From assembly GCA_022867105.1 (NCBI GenBank), contig JALHVH010000340.1:1-23244 (forward strand): a stretch of DNA of 23,244 nt. Reading direction: 5' to 3'. Below, piece by piece: positions 15,372 to 23,244 of the stretch. A program made the position numbers and the translations under genes. Position 1 is the first letter of the stretch, and every line of letters begins with the position of its first letter. Below the pieces are notes generated by a model. That model was not told the DNA's origin and did not search any database. It was given only the letters and a program-made list of their open reading frames with translations. Source of the stretch: Candidatus Aminicenantota bacterium (GTDB lineage Bacteria > Acidobacteriota > Aminicenantia > Aminicenantales > Saccharicenantaceae).

Positions 15372-16945
15372 TCCCTGAATCCTTGGGGGAGTCGCCCCAG
15401 CTTGATGTTCCCATTATAGACGTCCGTCGCCCCCGCCACCAGGTCGACCGCCTCGATGATGAGAAAATAGTTGTCCGGTTCGAGTTTCTCGAGATTCAAT
15501 GAGAGGCGCGTCGTTTCCTTGATGAGTTCGAAAGTCCTTCCCTCGTCGAAGACCTTCTCCGTGGCTTCGTTGTAAAGGATGAGCTTGACGCTGGCCGATC
15601 CCCGCCGCCGACCGTCGACCGTGAGCATCCGGCAAGGACCGATCGAAAAGCTGAGGCTTTGGCCCGTGGCCTTGACTTCGGTGATGGCGATGTGGTCCGG
15701 GCCGGCGCTCGACGGCCGTTTCAGATAGGTGATATCCACGCCGTCCCGATCGACCTGGACTTCGATCGTCCTTTTCTTGTCGTTCGGGACTTCTCGGGGC
15801 GAATACACCAGGAGATAATGATAGTCCTCCTTGCGGACCGCCTCCCTCAGGACATCGCCCGGACGGTTGGAGAAGCCGTAATGCCCTCCCGTGGAGACGC
15901 TGATTTTCTTCAGCATCGCCTCGAAATCTTGACCGACTTCCCTAAGCTCGAAATTTTGGGAAAAGACCGTCCGGGAGGATTTGAGGAGGATCAGGTGAAA
16001 AGTCATGTCCGCTCCGAGGAACAGGTCGCCGAGGAGGTCCGGGGAGAAGCTGGCCGTGAAATCGAAGCTTCTGCGGAGATCCTCCTGCCTGGCTTGGACG
16101 AGGCGGGCCTTGACCTGGTCCTGAGGGTTGACCTGGGAACCCATCCAGTTTTCGATCGCGATGTCCAGCTGTGCGGATTTTTTCAGCATGGGGAACATCT
16201 CCCGCTGTTGAAAACAGATGGCCCATTTCTCCCCTTCAAAAAACTTGATCTTTCTGAGCAGGAGCTCGTAAAAATTGAGGTCGGGCAGGAGGAATTGGTT
16301 CCGATAGACTTCCCAGACGCGGCGGTAATTTTCGAAGAACTGGACGATGGCCTGATCGAGGGATGTGACCATCGCCTGACCCCCTCCCGTGTCCTGGAGG
16401 GTGTTGAGAAGCCGGTCGCTTTCGTAGTCCAAGTCGCGGAAACTCTTGGTGGTGCTCCACGTGGAGATGGATTTGAATTTGACGAGCACGTCCTTGAGGC
16501 CGGCGACAAAGTCCTCAAGGCCCTGGCCGCGTTCGACGTTCAAGACCCGATCCTCGGTCAGGACGATGATGCTATCGCCGGGCCGGAACACATCACGGAA
16601 AAAATCGTCGACGGCGGCGCCGACCGCCGGCCCGTAATCGTAGATGTTGAAAATGAGAAGAAAGAGCCGAGGGGTCCGGCCGGCCGGCCCCGGCGTCGGC
16701 CCCCCTTCGATCTGCCTGGAAATGACCTGGAATTGGATGATCTCCTGCTCGACGCCGTTCTCAAAGACCTTGAAATGCTCGCGGCCGAGATCCCTGACCG
16801 GCTGGCCTTTGAGGAGGACGCGGACGGGGACTTCGACGACGGTGACGGTGACATCCTCCCGGATCTTCTCCTGTGCGGCCAGACTTGAGGTGAGAAGAAA
16901 AATGAGACAAAGGATCCCGGAAATGACCCAGCGTGCCGACCTCAT
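15368..16945 (-). CDS. Secreted VWFA-related protein (Acidobacteria-type domain)
   Basis: The start is ATG 16945, preceded by GGAGAGGGA. The open frame extends to 17311, but those codons lie over the divergent promoter region and show no protein-like sequence. The product has 525 residues with a signal peptide (RSARWVISGILCLIFLLTSSLAAQ). Residues 31-73 (EVPVRVLLKGQPVRDL, then FKVFENGVEQEI) are typical of the acidobacterial VWFA-related family. The VWA-like fold follows, but the usual DxSxS metal-binding motif is replaced by FNIYDYG (99-105), so metal-dependent adhesion is doubtful. A beta-rich C-terminal part ends the protein. It is probably periplasmic or surface-exposed with a protein-binding role. 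It is convergent with the GWxTD gene and divergent from the second sulfatase-like gene. Confidence 0.85.
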   Translation of the reverse strand: MRSARWVISGILCLIFLLTSSLAAQEKIREDVTVTVVEVPVRVLLKGQPVRDLGREHFKVFENGVEQEIIQFQVISRQIEGGPTPGPAGRTPRLFLLIFNIYDYGPAVGAAVDDFFRDVFRPGDSIIVLTEDRVLNVERGQGLEDFVAGLKDVLVKFKSISTWSTTKSFRDLDYESDRLLNTLQDTGGGQAMVTSLDQAIVQFFENYRRVWEVYRNQFLLPDLNFYELLLRKIKFFEGEKWAICFQQREMFPMLKKSAQLDIAIENWMGSQVNPQDQVKARLVQARQEDLRRSFDFTASFSPDLLGDLFLGADMTFHLILLKSSRTVFSQNFELREVGQDFEAMLKKISVSTGGHYGFSNRPGDVLREAVRKEDYHYLLVYSPREVPNDKKRTIEVQVDRDGVDITYLKRPSSAGPDHIAITEVKATGQSLSFSIGPCRMLTVDGRRRGSASVKLILYNEATEKVFDEGRTFELIKETTRLSLNLEKLEPDNYFLIIEAVDLVAGATDVYNGNIKLGRLPQGFRE

Positions 16946-16990
16946 CAGCCGTCCCTCTCCATGTCGTGAATCCCCGCTCAGCCCTTCATC

Positions 16991-17019
16991 ATCATGGTCC
17001 ATCCTTCTCTTGATGTCAA
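16991..17019 (-). promoter_or_regulatory. Promoter of the VWFA-related gene
   Basis: On the minus strand a perfect TTGACA (17019-17014) is followed by 17 nt and CATGAT (16996-16991; 4/6). Transcription would start near 16984, about 40 nt before the ATG at 16945. This supports the internal start over the longer open frame. Confidence 0.5.
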
Positions 17020-17072
17020 ATGGATTTGGAGAAGGCCGGATCAGATTTCGGCTCAGGGCACAGCTTCCTTCG

Positions 17073-17101
17073 TTGAATGTCGGCCGACGCTCTGGTATAC
17101 T
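17073..17101 (+). promoter_or_regulatory. Promoter of the second sulfatase-like/TPR gene
   Basis: TTGAAT (17073-17078), a 17-nt spacer ending in TGG, and TATACT (17096-17101) form a good sigma-70 promoter with an extended -10. The leader to the GTG start at 17169 is about 60 nt. Confidence 0.65.
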
Positions 17102-17168
17102 CCGTTCGGGCGTTCCCTGAAAGATCGGAAACTTCAGAGGAAGGAAACTCGCGGAGGGGATCTCCATC

Positions 17169-19325
17169 GTGGCGGGAAACAACAGGAAGAGTCGTTTTCT
17201 TTGGCTGGGAGCGGTCATCGTCCTCCTCGTGCTCGCCGCTCTTCTTCTCTTCCAGGGTAAAGGAAGGAAACCCTTCGAAGGCAACCTTCTGGTCATCACT
17301 CTGGACACCACCCGGGCCGACAGCCTGGGAGTCTACGGAGGGGCGGGGAATCACACTCCCAACCTCGACCGTCTGGCCCGAGACGGGATCATGTTCAAGA
17401 ACTGTTCAACGCCCGTGCCGCTGACGCTTCCCGCCCACGCTTCGTTGTTCACGGGCCGCACCCCCCTGGCCCACCAGGTCAGGAACAACGGCCGGTACGC
17501 CCTGGCCCCAAGAGAGTTGACCCTGGCCGAACGGCTCAAACCCGCAGATTTTCAATCTTATGCCGTCATCGCCTCGTACGTTCTCCTGGGCCGGTTCGGT
17601 CTGAACCAGGGATTCGACGAATATGATGATTCCCTCGACAGCTACAAGATCATGAACTCATACAATACGGAGATCACCGCCGACGTCGTTTCCGGCAGGT
17701 TCCACGCCTGGCTGTCGAAACACAAGGAGGATCGATTCTTCGCCTGGGTCCATTTTTACGACCCCCATGAACCCTACGCTCCTCCGGAGGAATACCGGGC
17801 GGGGCCGGACGAGAAGGACCCCAAGAGCCTCTACCTGGGCGAAGTGGAGTTCATGGATCATCACGTGGGGAAGATCCTGGAAGACTTGAAAGCCCAAGGG
17901 CTGCTCGCCAACACGTTGCTGGTGGTCGTCGGGGATCACGGTGAGGCCTTCGCCGAGCATGGGGAAAAAGGCCATACAATTTTCTGTTATGAAGAGAATC
18001 TCAGGGTGCCCTTGATCTTTTTCCATGAGACCCTGCTGCCCAAGAACGTGGTGGTCGAAGAGAGGGTCAGCCTGGTCGATATTCTGCCGACCCTTCTGGA
18101 GCTCTATGATCTGGAGAGGGGGGAAGATCTCCAAGGCCGAAGCCTCGTCCCTCTTTTCCGGCCAGGGGCGAAGAACCCGCCGCCGCGCCCGCTCTATATG
18201 GAAAGCCTGTACGGCTTCGAAGAGATGGGCTGGGCTCCTTTGACGGGGATCGTTGAAGGGGACATGAAGTTCATTTCCCTTCCCCGTCCCGAATTGTACG
18301 ATCTCCGGCAAGACCCCCGGGAACGCGCGAACCTTTATGAGGCGCGTCCGGACCTGGCCCGTCGCTTGAAGGAACAGTTGGCATCGTTCATTTCCTCCCA
18401 CACGGAATTCCAATCAGAGACCAAGAGGGCGTTGACGGCGGAAGACATCCGCCAATTGCAATCCCTGGGATACATCTCCTCTCATCCGGGTCAGTCCCGA
18501 AATAATCGGGATCCCAAGGACGGCATCGTCCTGGACGTCAAAGTGAACGAGTTTTTCAAGGCTCTGGAGCATGTCCCTAGTCGGGATATCGAAGGCGATA
18601 TCGACCGCTTCCTCCGGGACAACGGCATCGACAAGAGTCCTGCTTTATATGCCCGGCTGTGGCGCCTTTACGAAAAACGAAAAATCCGGGACAAGGTCGT
18701 GGAGACCCTCCGGGAGGCCATCGCCGCGTTTCCCGAAGAGGTCGGATCCCAAATGCAGTTGGCCCAGGTGTATTCCGTCATGAAAAAATATGATCTGGTC
18801 ATCTCCCTCGGCCGGCAGATCCTGGAACGGGACCCGGCCAATCCCGTCGCCCATATCCTCATGGGGGATGCCTACACCGCTTTACAAGATTTCGACGAGG
18901 CCCAGGCCAGCCTGGAGAAAGCCCTGAAGTTCGAGCCGGAAAACATCTCCCTCCTGATCAAATACGCCGAGTTGCTCATCACCCAAGAAAAAATTCCCGA
19001 GGTTCTCAAGGTGTACGACGTCTTGATCACGAAGGAGGACATCCTCAAAGACCACGAGTTCCTTTACAAGTTGGCCTTGTTCTATGCCAAGAACGGCAAC
19101 AATCGGCAGGCCGAGGCGCTGATGGAGAGGTGCTGCCGTCTGCACCCTTCGGGCCGCTATTACTTTTACCGTGCCGTGATCCTTTCCCGGCTGGAGGATT
19201 ATGAGGCGGCCATAAAAAGCATGAGGGTCGCCCTTGAGCAGTACGCGGGCGAACTGAGCTCCGATCAACGCGCCCAGGCGGAAAAACTCCTACGCTCGCT
19301 GTCTCCCGGAGGAGCGGTCCGATAA
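17169..19325 (+). CDS. Membrane-anchored sulfatase-like (alkaline phosphatase superfamily) enzyme fused to TPR repeats, Thr at the nucleophile site
   Basis: GTG 17169 is preceded by GGAGGGGA at 8 nt, giving 718 residues. Residues 10-28 form one hydrophobic segment (FLWLGAVIVLLVLAALLLF) without a clear cleavage site, so it is probably an inner-membrane anchor. About 38-420 is the sulfatase fold: LLVITLDTTRADSLG with metal ligand Asp46, LTLPAHASLFTG with Thr86 where sulfatases have Cys or Ser, and VVGDHGEAFAEHGEKGH with further ligands. About 480-715 is helical TPR-like (VAHILMGDAYTALQDFDEAQ). It shares the domain order and the LxSLGYxS linker motif with the gene at 11085, so the two are paralogues. 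The Thr nucleophile argues for phospho- rather than sulfo-ester chemistry (inference). It is convergent with ugd, and I see no clear terminator in the 51-bp gap. Confidence 0.85.
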   Translation: MAGNNRKSRFLWLGAVIVLLVLAALLLFQGKGRKPFEGNLLVITLDTTRADSLGVYGGAGNHTPNLDRLARDGIMFKNCSTPVPLTLPAHASLFTGRTPLAHQVRNNGRYALAPRELTLAERLKPADFQSYAVIASYVLLGRFGLNQGFDEYDDSLDSYKIMNSYNTEITADVVSGRFHAWLSKHKEDRFFAWVHFYDPHEPYAPPEEYRAGPDEKDPKSLYLGEVEFMDHHVGKILEDLKAQGLLANTLLVVVGDHGEAFAEHGEKGHTIFCYEENLRVPLIFFHETLLPKNVVVEERVSLVDILPTLLELYDLERGEDLQGRSLVPLFRPGAKNPPPRPLYMESLYGFEEMGWAPLTGIVEGDMKFISLPRPELYDLRQDPRERANLYEARPDLARRLKEQLASFISSHTEFQSETKRALTAEDIRQLQSLGYISSHPGQSRNNRDPKDGIVLDVKVNEFFKALEHVPSRDIEGDIDRFLRDNGIDKSPALYARLWRLYEKRKIRDKVVETLREAIAAFPEEVGSQMQLAQVYSVMKKYDLVISLGRQILERDPANPVAHILMGDAYTALQDFDEAQASLEKALKFEPENISLLIKYAELLITQEKIPEVLKVYDVLITKEDILKDHEFLYKLALFYAKNGNNRQAEALMERCCRLHPSGRYYFYRAVILSRLEDYEAAIKSMRVALEQYAGELSSDQRAQAEKLLRSLSPGGAVR

Positions 19326-19376
19326 GTCCGGTTGCGGGCATCCCCCCGGGGCGGTTCATCCAGGAAGCGGGGTCCG

Positions 19377-20678
19377 CTACTTGCGGCCGACCGAGTAATA
19401 CTCGAAACCGAGCTTCCGGACAGACCCCGGTTCGAACATATTCCGGCCGTCGACGATGATCGGGTTGGCCATGATGTCCTTGATCCGGGCCAGGTCGAGC
19501 GTTCGGAATTCCGCCCACTCCGTGATGACAAGGAGGGCGTTCGCGTCGAGCGCCGCCTGAAAAGGGTCCTCGCAATAGACGACTTGCGGGGACCCGGGGA
19601 AGACCTCTTTCATGTTGTCCATGGCCTTGGGATCGTAAAGCCGGAGCACCGAGCCTTCCTTGATGAGTTCCCGGATGATCTTGATGCTCGAGGCCTCACG
19701 GATGTCATCAGTCTCGGGCTTGAACGCCAGGCCGAGGACGGCGATCCTCTTGTCCTTGAGGATCCAGAGCGCCCTCTTGACCTTGTCCACGAAGACCGCG
19801 GTCCTCTTATGGTTGACCCGGTCGGCCTCCTTGAGGAGGTCCATGTTGACGCCCATGTCCTCGCCGATCTTGGTCAGGGCCTTGATGTCCTTGGGGAAAC
19901 AGGAGCCGCCGTAGCCGAGCCCCGCGCTCAGAAATTCCTTCCCGATCCTCGGGTCTCTCCCCATGCCGAAGGCGACCTGCTCGACGTCGGCCGCCGTCTT
20001 TTCGCAAAGGTCGGAGATCATATTGATGTACGAGATCTTGAGGGCCAGGAACGAGTTCGAGGCGTGCTTGATGAGCTCGGCCGTGTCGATGTTGGTGACG
20101 ACGACCCTGTCCCCGAACTTCTTGTAGATCCGGACCAGGATGTCGCGGGCGCGGTCCGATTCGACGCCGACGATGATCCGGTCCGGTTCGAGGAAGTCGG
20201 AGACCGCAGACCCCTCCCTCAGGAATTCGGGATTGGAAGCCACGTCGAAGGGCGTGTCTCCCTTCCGGTAAAGGGTGATGATGCGCTTGATCCAATCGGA
20301 GGTCTTGACGGGGACGGTGCTCTTCTCGACGATGACCTTGTACCCGTTCAGGTTCTGGGCAATCGTCCTCGAGACCCCCTCGACCTGGGACATGTCCGCC
20401 CGGCCGCTCTCGTCCTGGGGCGTCCCGACGCAGACGAAGATGACCCCCGCGTCCCGGATGGCTCCGTCGACGTCGGCTGTGAATGTCAGCGTCCCCTTCG
20501 CGAGGTTCCGCTTCAGGAGTTCGTCCAGTCCCGGCTCATAGATCGGGGCGGTCCCCCGAGAGATCTGCTCGATCTTTTCGGAGTCCTTGTCGGTGCCGAT
20601 AACCGTGTGGCCGAATTCGGCCAGCCCGGCCGCGGTGACCAGTCCCACGTAGCCCGTTCCGATGACGGCGATCTTCAT
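19377..20678 (-). CDS. ugd: UDP-glucose 6-dehydrogenase
   Basis: This is a full-length enzyme of 433 residues, usual for the family. It oxidises UDP-glucose to UDP-glucuronate with two NAD+ in the cytosol, supplying uronic acids for capsule, exopolysaccharide or lipopolysaccharide. The Rossmann motif is MKIAVIGTGYVG (GTGYVG, residues 7-12), and the catalytic Cys260 lies in AGLGYGGSCFPKD. VEKSTVPVKT and ASNPEFLREG are also typical. AAGGAG precedes the ATG by about 7 nt. It is last in the sat-phosphodiesterase-cysC-ugd operon, 37 bp after cysC. Its last 174 bp are duplicated as a remnant at 6574-6747. Another nucleotide-sugar dehydrogenase specificity is possible but less likely. Confidence 0.95.
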   Translation of the reverse strand: MKIAVIGTGYVGLVTAAGLAEFGHTVIGTDKDSEKIEQISRGTAPIYEPGLDELLKRNLAKGTLTFTADVDGAIRDAGVIFVCVGTPQDESGRADMSQVEGVSRTIAQNLNGYKVIVEKSTVPVKTSDWIKRIITLYRKGDTPFDVASNPEFLREGSAVSDFLEPDRIIVGVESDRARDILVRIYKKFGDRVVVTNIDTAELIKHASNSFLALKISYINMISDLCEKTAADVEQVAFGMGRDPRIGKEFLSAGLGYGGSCFPKDIKALTKIGEDMGVNMDLLKEADRVNHKRTAVFVDKVKRALWILKDKRIAVLGLAFKPETDDIREASSIKIIRELIKEGSVLRLYDPKAMDNMKEVFPGSPQVVYCEDPFQAALDANALLVITEWAEFRTLDLARIKDIMANPIIVDGRNMFEPGSVRKLGFEYYSVGRK

Positions 20679-20715
20679 GCGTCAGCTCCTTTCTTTGTAC
20701 CAGCGGACGGTCTGG

Positions 20716-21252
20716 TCACAGATATCCCAGCTCCTCGAGCCTCTTCAGGACCTTTTGGGTGCTTTCCTCGAGCGTCTCCTTGTCGGTCTCGACCAGGATC
20801 TCGGGGTTGAGCGGTTCTTCATAAGGATCGGAGATCCCGGTGAACTCCTTGATCTTGCCCTCGATGGCCTTCTGGTACATGCCCTTGACGTCCCGCTGCA
20901 TGCAGGCGTCCAGGGAGCACTTGGCATAGGCCTCAACGAAGTTGTCGATCTCCTTGCGGGACTCGGCCCGTATCTCCCGGTAAGGGGAGACGAACGACGT
21001 CAGGACGGCGACGCCGTTCCTCGACAGGAGCTTGGCCACGAACGTCACTCGGCGGATGTTCTCGTCGCGGTCAGCCTTGGAAAAACCGAGGTCGCGGGTC
21101 AGGCTCTGGCGAACGATGTCGCCGTCCAGCCTCTCGACCCTCAGCCCGCGGGCCTTCAGGATCTCGGCCAGCTTGTCGGCAATGGCCGACTTGCCGGAGC
21201 AGGGTAAACCCGTGAACCACAGCGTGAATCCAACCTGATCTTCCGTGCACAT
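20716..21252 (-). CDS. cysC: Adenylyl-sulfate kinase (APS kinase)
   Basis: At 178 residues this is a standalone APS kinase of normal length. It phosphorylates APS at the 3'-hydroxyl to give PAPS, the sulfuryl donor. The P-loop is GLPCSGKS (residues 15-22), a variant of the common GLSGAGKS. RLDGDIVRQ (41-49), GFSKADRDENIRR and FVSPYREIR are the APS-binding elements, and FTGISDPYEEPLNPEI is the conserved C-terminal segment. GAGGAG lies 8 nt before the ATG. It is 23 bp downstream of the phosphodiesterase-like gene and 37 bp upstream of ugd. With sat in the same operon and no reductase in view, the PAPS is more likely used for sulfation than for cysteine synthesis (inference). Confidence 0.96.
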   Translation of the reverse strand: MCTEDQVGFTLWFTGLPCSGKSAIADKLAEILKARGLRVERLDGDIVRQSLTRDLGFSKADRDENIRRVTFVAKLLSRNGVAVLTSFVSPYREIRAESRKEIDNFVEAYAKCSLDACMQRDVKGMYQKAIEGKIKEFTGISDPYEEPLNPEILVETDKETLEESTQKVLKRLEELGYL

Positions 21253-21275
21253 GTCTCTTTCTCCTCGTGAAATCT

Positions 21276-22649
21276 CTATAAGATCTTGCCCTTCATGTCC
21301 GCGGGCACCGGGATCCCCAGCCTGTCGAGCACGGTCGGGGCGATGTCAAGGATGTTTGCATCCCTCCACTCCGTCTTCGCGTTCTTCGGGTCGCGGAGGA
21401 TGTAGATCCCCTCATGGGCGTGGACGGCATCGTCCGGGCCCGTGTCGTTCTCAGGCAGGAACATCGTTCCGTGGCCTAAAGTCCCCGCTGAACGCCAGTA
21501 GAGGTCGTCGAAGTAGACCATGAGGTCCGGGTACTCGCCGTTGACCTCGTCAAAGTAATCCTGGGGCCAGATGACCTTGGTCTGCCACTCCTCGCCTTTC
21601 GGCCCCCGCAGGGCGCGGAGCCTTCGGGTCAGGTCTTCCCGCTCCTTTTCGTAGTCTTCCGGCTTGATCGTCCCGCGGGGCTCGCGGCCCTCCACGTTGA
21701 GAAAGACCCGGGCGTAGTAGCCGCCCCAGGCCCAGGCTTTGGTCTTCGTCCAGTCGATGGCCAGGTCGTCGATGCTGATGACCTTCTGCGGCCTTTCCTT
21801 GATCACCAGGTCACCCTGCTCAATGAGCCACTCGTTGACGCAGAAGGCACCCTTCATTCTCTTGGCGCCGTGGTCGGAGACGACGAGAACGACGGTGTCC
21901 TCGTCCACCCGCCGCAGCAACTCGCCGACCTTTCCGTCGAGGTGCCTGTAATAGTCGAGAATGACGTTCTCATATTTATTCCCGGGCTCATAGAGGTGGT
22001 GTTCATGGTCCATGTATTTCCAGAAGGCGTGGTGGACCCGGTCGACCCCGATCTCGACGAACATGAAAAGGTCCCAGGGCTTGTCCCGGATGAGCCAGTC
22101 CATGATCTCGAACCGTTTGTCGGTCATCTTGTAGATCTCGGCCAGGATCTGGTCGCGATCCTCGGTCCGGAAGACGACATCGAAGATGTAGGGGCCGAAG
22201 CGCTCCTCGATCTCCTTCCGGAGCGTCTGCGGATAGGTGTATTCCTTGTCCTTCCCGGGGGGCGTGATGAAGCAGCCGATGAGGTTTCCGGCCACCGGAT
22301 AGGGCGGATAGCTCGGCGGGACGCTGACCACTGAGCTTTGACCGCCCCGCTCGCCGATGATGTCCCAAAGCCTCTTTTCACGCACGGCCTTGGAGTTGGC
22401 GATCCACATCTGGTCATAGGAATCCCCCTTCCGATGGCGGAAGCCGTAGAGCCCGAGCTTCCCGGGATCCTTGCCGGTGGTCATGACCATCCAGGCCGGA
22501 ATGGTGATCGGCGGGTCGGAACTCCTCAGACGGCCGTGGAGGCCCTTCTCCATGAGTCCCTTCAGGACGGGCAGCTCGTCCCTGCGGTCGAAGACGATCT
22601 GAGGCGTCGCGCAATCCAGACCGACGACGAGGACTTTGGTCTTGCTCAT
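21276..22649 (-). CDS. Alkaline-phosphatase-superfamily phosphodiesterase/nucleotide pyrophosphatase-like protein
   Basis: This 457-residue protein has no signal peptide or membrane segment, so it is probably cytosolic. The metal and catalytic elements of the type I phosphodiesterase/nucleotide pyrophosphatase group can be followed in order: VLVVGLDCA with Asp12, PPITIPAWMVMTTGKDPG with Thr49 as likely nucleophile, GVDRVHHAFW, VVSDHGAKRMKG, and a late GHGTMF His. Related families hydrolyse nucleotide phosphodiesters or transfer phospho-groups; the substrate here is unknown. It is embedded between sat (9 bp upstream) and cysC (23 bp downstream), so APS, PAPS, PAP or a sulfated product are candidate substrates (inference). 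GAGAGG precedes the ATG and overlaps the sat stop region, suggesting coupled translation. Confidence 0.85.
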   Translation of the reverse strand: MSKTKVLVVGLDCATPQIVFDRRDELPVLKGLMEKGLHGRLRSSDPPITIPAWMVMTTGKDPGKLGLYGFRHRKGDSYDQMWIANSKAVREKRLWDIIGERGGQSSVVSVPPSYPPYPVAGNLIGCFITPPGKDKEYTYPQTLRKEIEERFGPYIFDVVFRTEDRDQILAEIYKMTDKRFEIMDWLIRDKPWDLFMFVEIGVDRVHHAFWKYMDHEHHLYEPGNKYENVILDYYRHLDGKVGELLRRVDEDTVVLVVSDHGAKRMKGAFCVNEWLIEQGDLVIKERPQKVISIDDLAIDWTKTKAWAWGGYYARVFLNVEGREPRGTIKPEDYEKEREDLTRRLRALRGPKGEEWQTKVIWPQDYFDEVNGEYPDLMVYFDDLYWRSAGTLGHGTMFLPENDTGPDDAVHAHEGIYILRDPKNAKTEWRDANILDIAPTVLDRLGIPVPADMKGKIL

Positions 22650-22658
22650 GTCAACCTC

Positions 22659-23244
22659 TCACTCGTTGAACGGTTCCTTGAACTGCATGATGATCCTGGC
22701 CACCTCGGGCCTGATCAGTTCGGCCGGAGGAATAATGCCCTGGACCAGGAGGTCGCGGATCTTGGTCCCGCTGAACTGGATGTGCTCGGGAGACGGGTGG
22801 GGGCAGGTCTTCTCGTTGACGACCGAGTTGCATTTCTTACAGAAGGAAAAGGCCCGGAAGAAGAGGGGGATGATCCCCAGGTCAGGGAACTCGTCGAAGA
22901 TCTCCTGGGCGGCATAAGGATGGTAGTACGTGCCTACGCCCGCGTGGTCGCGGCCGATGATGATGTGGGTACAGCCGAAGTTCTTGCGCAGGATGGCGTG
23001 ATGGATGGCCTCGCGGGGGCCGGCGTAGCGCATCTCCATCTGGAGGATGGCCATGACCGCCCGCTCCTTGAGGTAGTAGTTGCGGATGAGCTCCTCGTAA
23101 GAAGCCAGGATGACCTCGTCCTTGAAGTCGCCCTTCTTTTTCTTGCCGATGACCGGGTTGACGAAGATGCCGTCCGTGAAGGTCAGGGCCGTCTTCTGGA
23201 CGTACTCGTGGCCGATGTGGGGGGTGTTCCTGGTTTGGAACGCG
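22659..23244 (-). CDS. sat: Sulfate adenylyltransferase (ATP sulfurylase), C-terminal part (cut by window edge)
   Basis: About 195 C-terminal codons are present; the start lies beyond the right edge. The enzyme makes APS and pyrophosphate from ATP and sulfate. The visible part opens with FQTRNTPHIGHEY, the conserved ATP/sulfate-binding motif (QTRN...H..H). It also has GRDHAGVG, the second active-site motif, and FSGTKIRDLL near the end. A CKKC...C..H cluster (CKKCNSVV, KTCPHPSPEH) resembles the structural zinc site known from Thermus-type ATP sulfurylases. It is the homomeric Sat type, not the CysD/CysN type. It is first in view of the sat-phosphodiesterase-cysC-ugd operon. Which genes lie upstream, for example transporters or sulfotransferases, cannot be seen. 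Confidence 0.95.
   Translation of the reverse strand, partial: AFQTRNTPHIGHEYVQKTALTFTDGIFVNPVIGKKKKGDFKDEVILASYEELIRNYYLKERAVMAILQMEMRYAGPREAIHHAILRKNFGCTHIIIGRDHAGVGTYYHPYAAQEIFDEFPDLGIIPLFFRAFSFCKKCNSVVNEKTCPHPSPEHIQFSGTKIRDLLVQGIIPPAELIRPEVARIIMQFKEPFNE

Noticed and set aside
15659..16888. Plus-strand open frame of 409 codons
   Set aside because: It is antisense to the VWFA-related gene, which has a signal peptide, Shine-Dalgarno and family motifs on the minus strand.
16946..17311. N-terminal extension of the VWFA-related gene
   Set aside because: The extra 122 codons are not protein-like, cover the divergent promoter region and would bury the signal peptide. The ATG at 16945 has a good Shine-Dalgarno.
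19326..19376. Terminator between the second sulfatase-like gene and ugd
   Set aside because: There is a CCCCGGGG palindrome but no loop and no T-tract, so no supportable hairpin terminator.
19332..20810. Plus-strand open frame of 492 codons
   Set aside because: It lies antisense to the fully intact ugd. Its Asp/Gly/Val/Arg-rich sequence is the usual shadow of a GC-rich gene, with no motif or start signal.

Overview
This is a GC-rich bacterial chromosomal window with 14 convincing protein genes, two of them cut by the window edges. I see no rRNA, tRNA, CRISPR array or intact mobile element. The host is Gram-negative, because it has a TonB-dependent receptor and several secreted proteins. The mix of an Acidobacteria-type VWFA-related protein, a GWxTD-domain protein, sulfatase-like/TPR fusions and an Oar-like receptor points to Acidobacteriota or a relative, most likely Candidatus Aminicenantes. 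That placement is inferred from protein families only.

Layout. (1) 1-1944, minus: uppS-cdsA-dxr (dxr cut off), a lipid/isoprenoid operon for undecaprenyl carrier, CDP-diacylglycerol and MEP-pathway isoprenoids. (2) 2047-4490, plus: hypC, hypD and hypE, which build the Fe(CN)2CO ligand set of [NiFe]-hydrogenase. They are followed closely by a secreted six-hairpin glycosidase-like gene (4499-6601). (3) 6574-7120: a 174-bp remnant of a second ugd gene, then an AT-rich stretch with a strong sigma-54 promoter match and a structured leader. (4) 7121-10015, plus: a large TonB-dependent receptor closed by a textbook terminator. (5) 10111-15322, plus: a cell-envelope operon of a TPR protein, a sulfatase-like/TPR fusion and a GWxTD-domain protein. 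(6) 15368-16945, minus: a VWFA-related secreted protein. It is divergent from a second membrane-anchored sulfatase-like/TPR fusion (17169-19325, plus). (7) 19377-23244, minus: an operon in the order sat (cut off), an alkaline-phosphatase-superfamily enzyme, cysC, ugd.

How the genes may work together. Region 7 makes PAPS (sat plus cysC) and UDP-glucuronate (ugd), which are the donors for a sulfated, uronic-acid-containing surface polymer. No sulfate-reduction gene (cysH or apr) is visible. Three alkaline-phosphatase-superfamily proteins in the window have Thr where classical sulfatases have Cys or Ser, so they are probably phospho-transfer or phosphodiester enzymes rather than formylglycine sulfatases. 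The joint role in glycan or envelope modification is inference.

The most notable signals are: the ugd remnant whose antisense strand supplies the last codons of the glycosidase gene; the sigma-54 site and double-hairpin leader of the receptor; a divergent promoter pair that appears to make uppS and hypC leaderless; and a phosphodiesterase-like gene inserted between sat and cysC.
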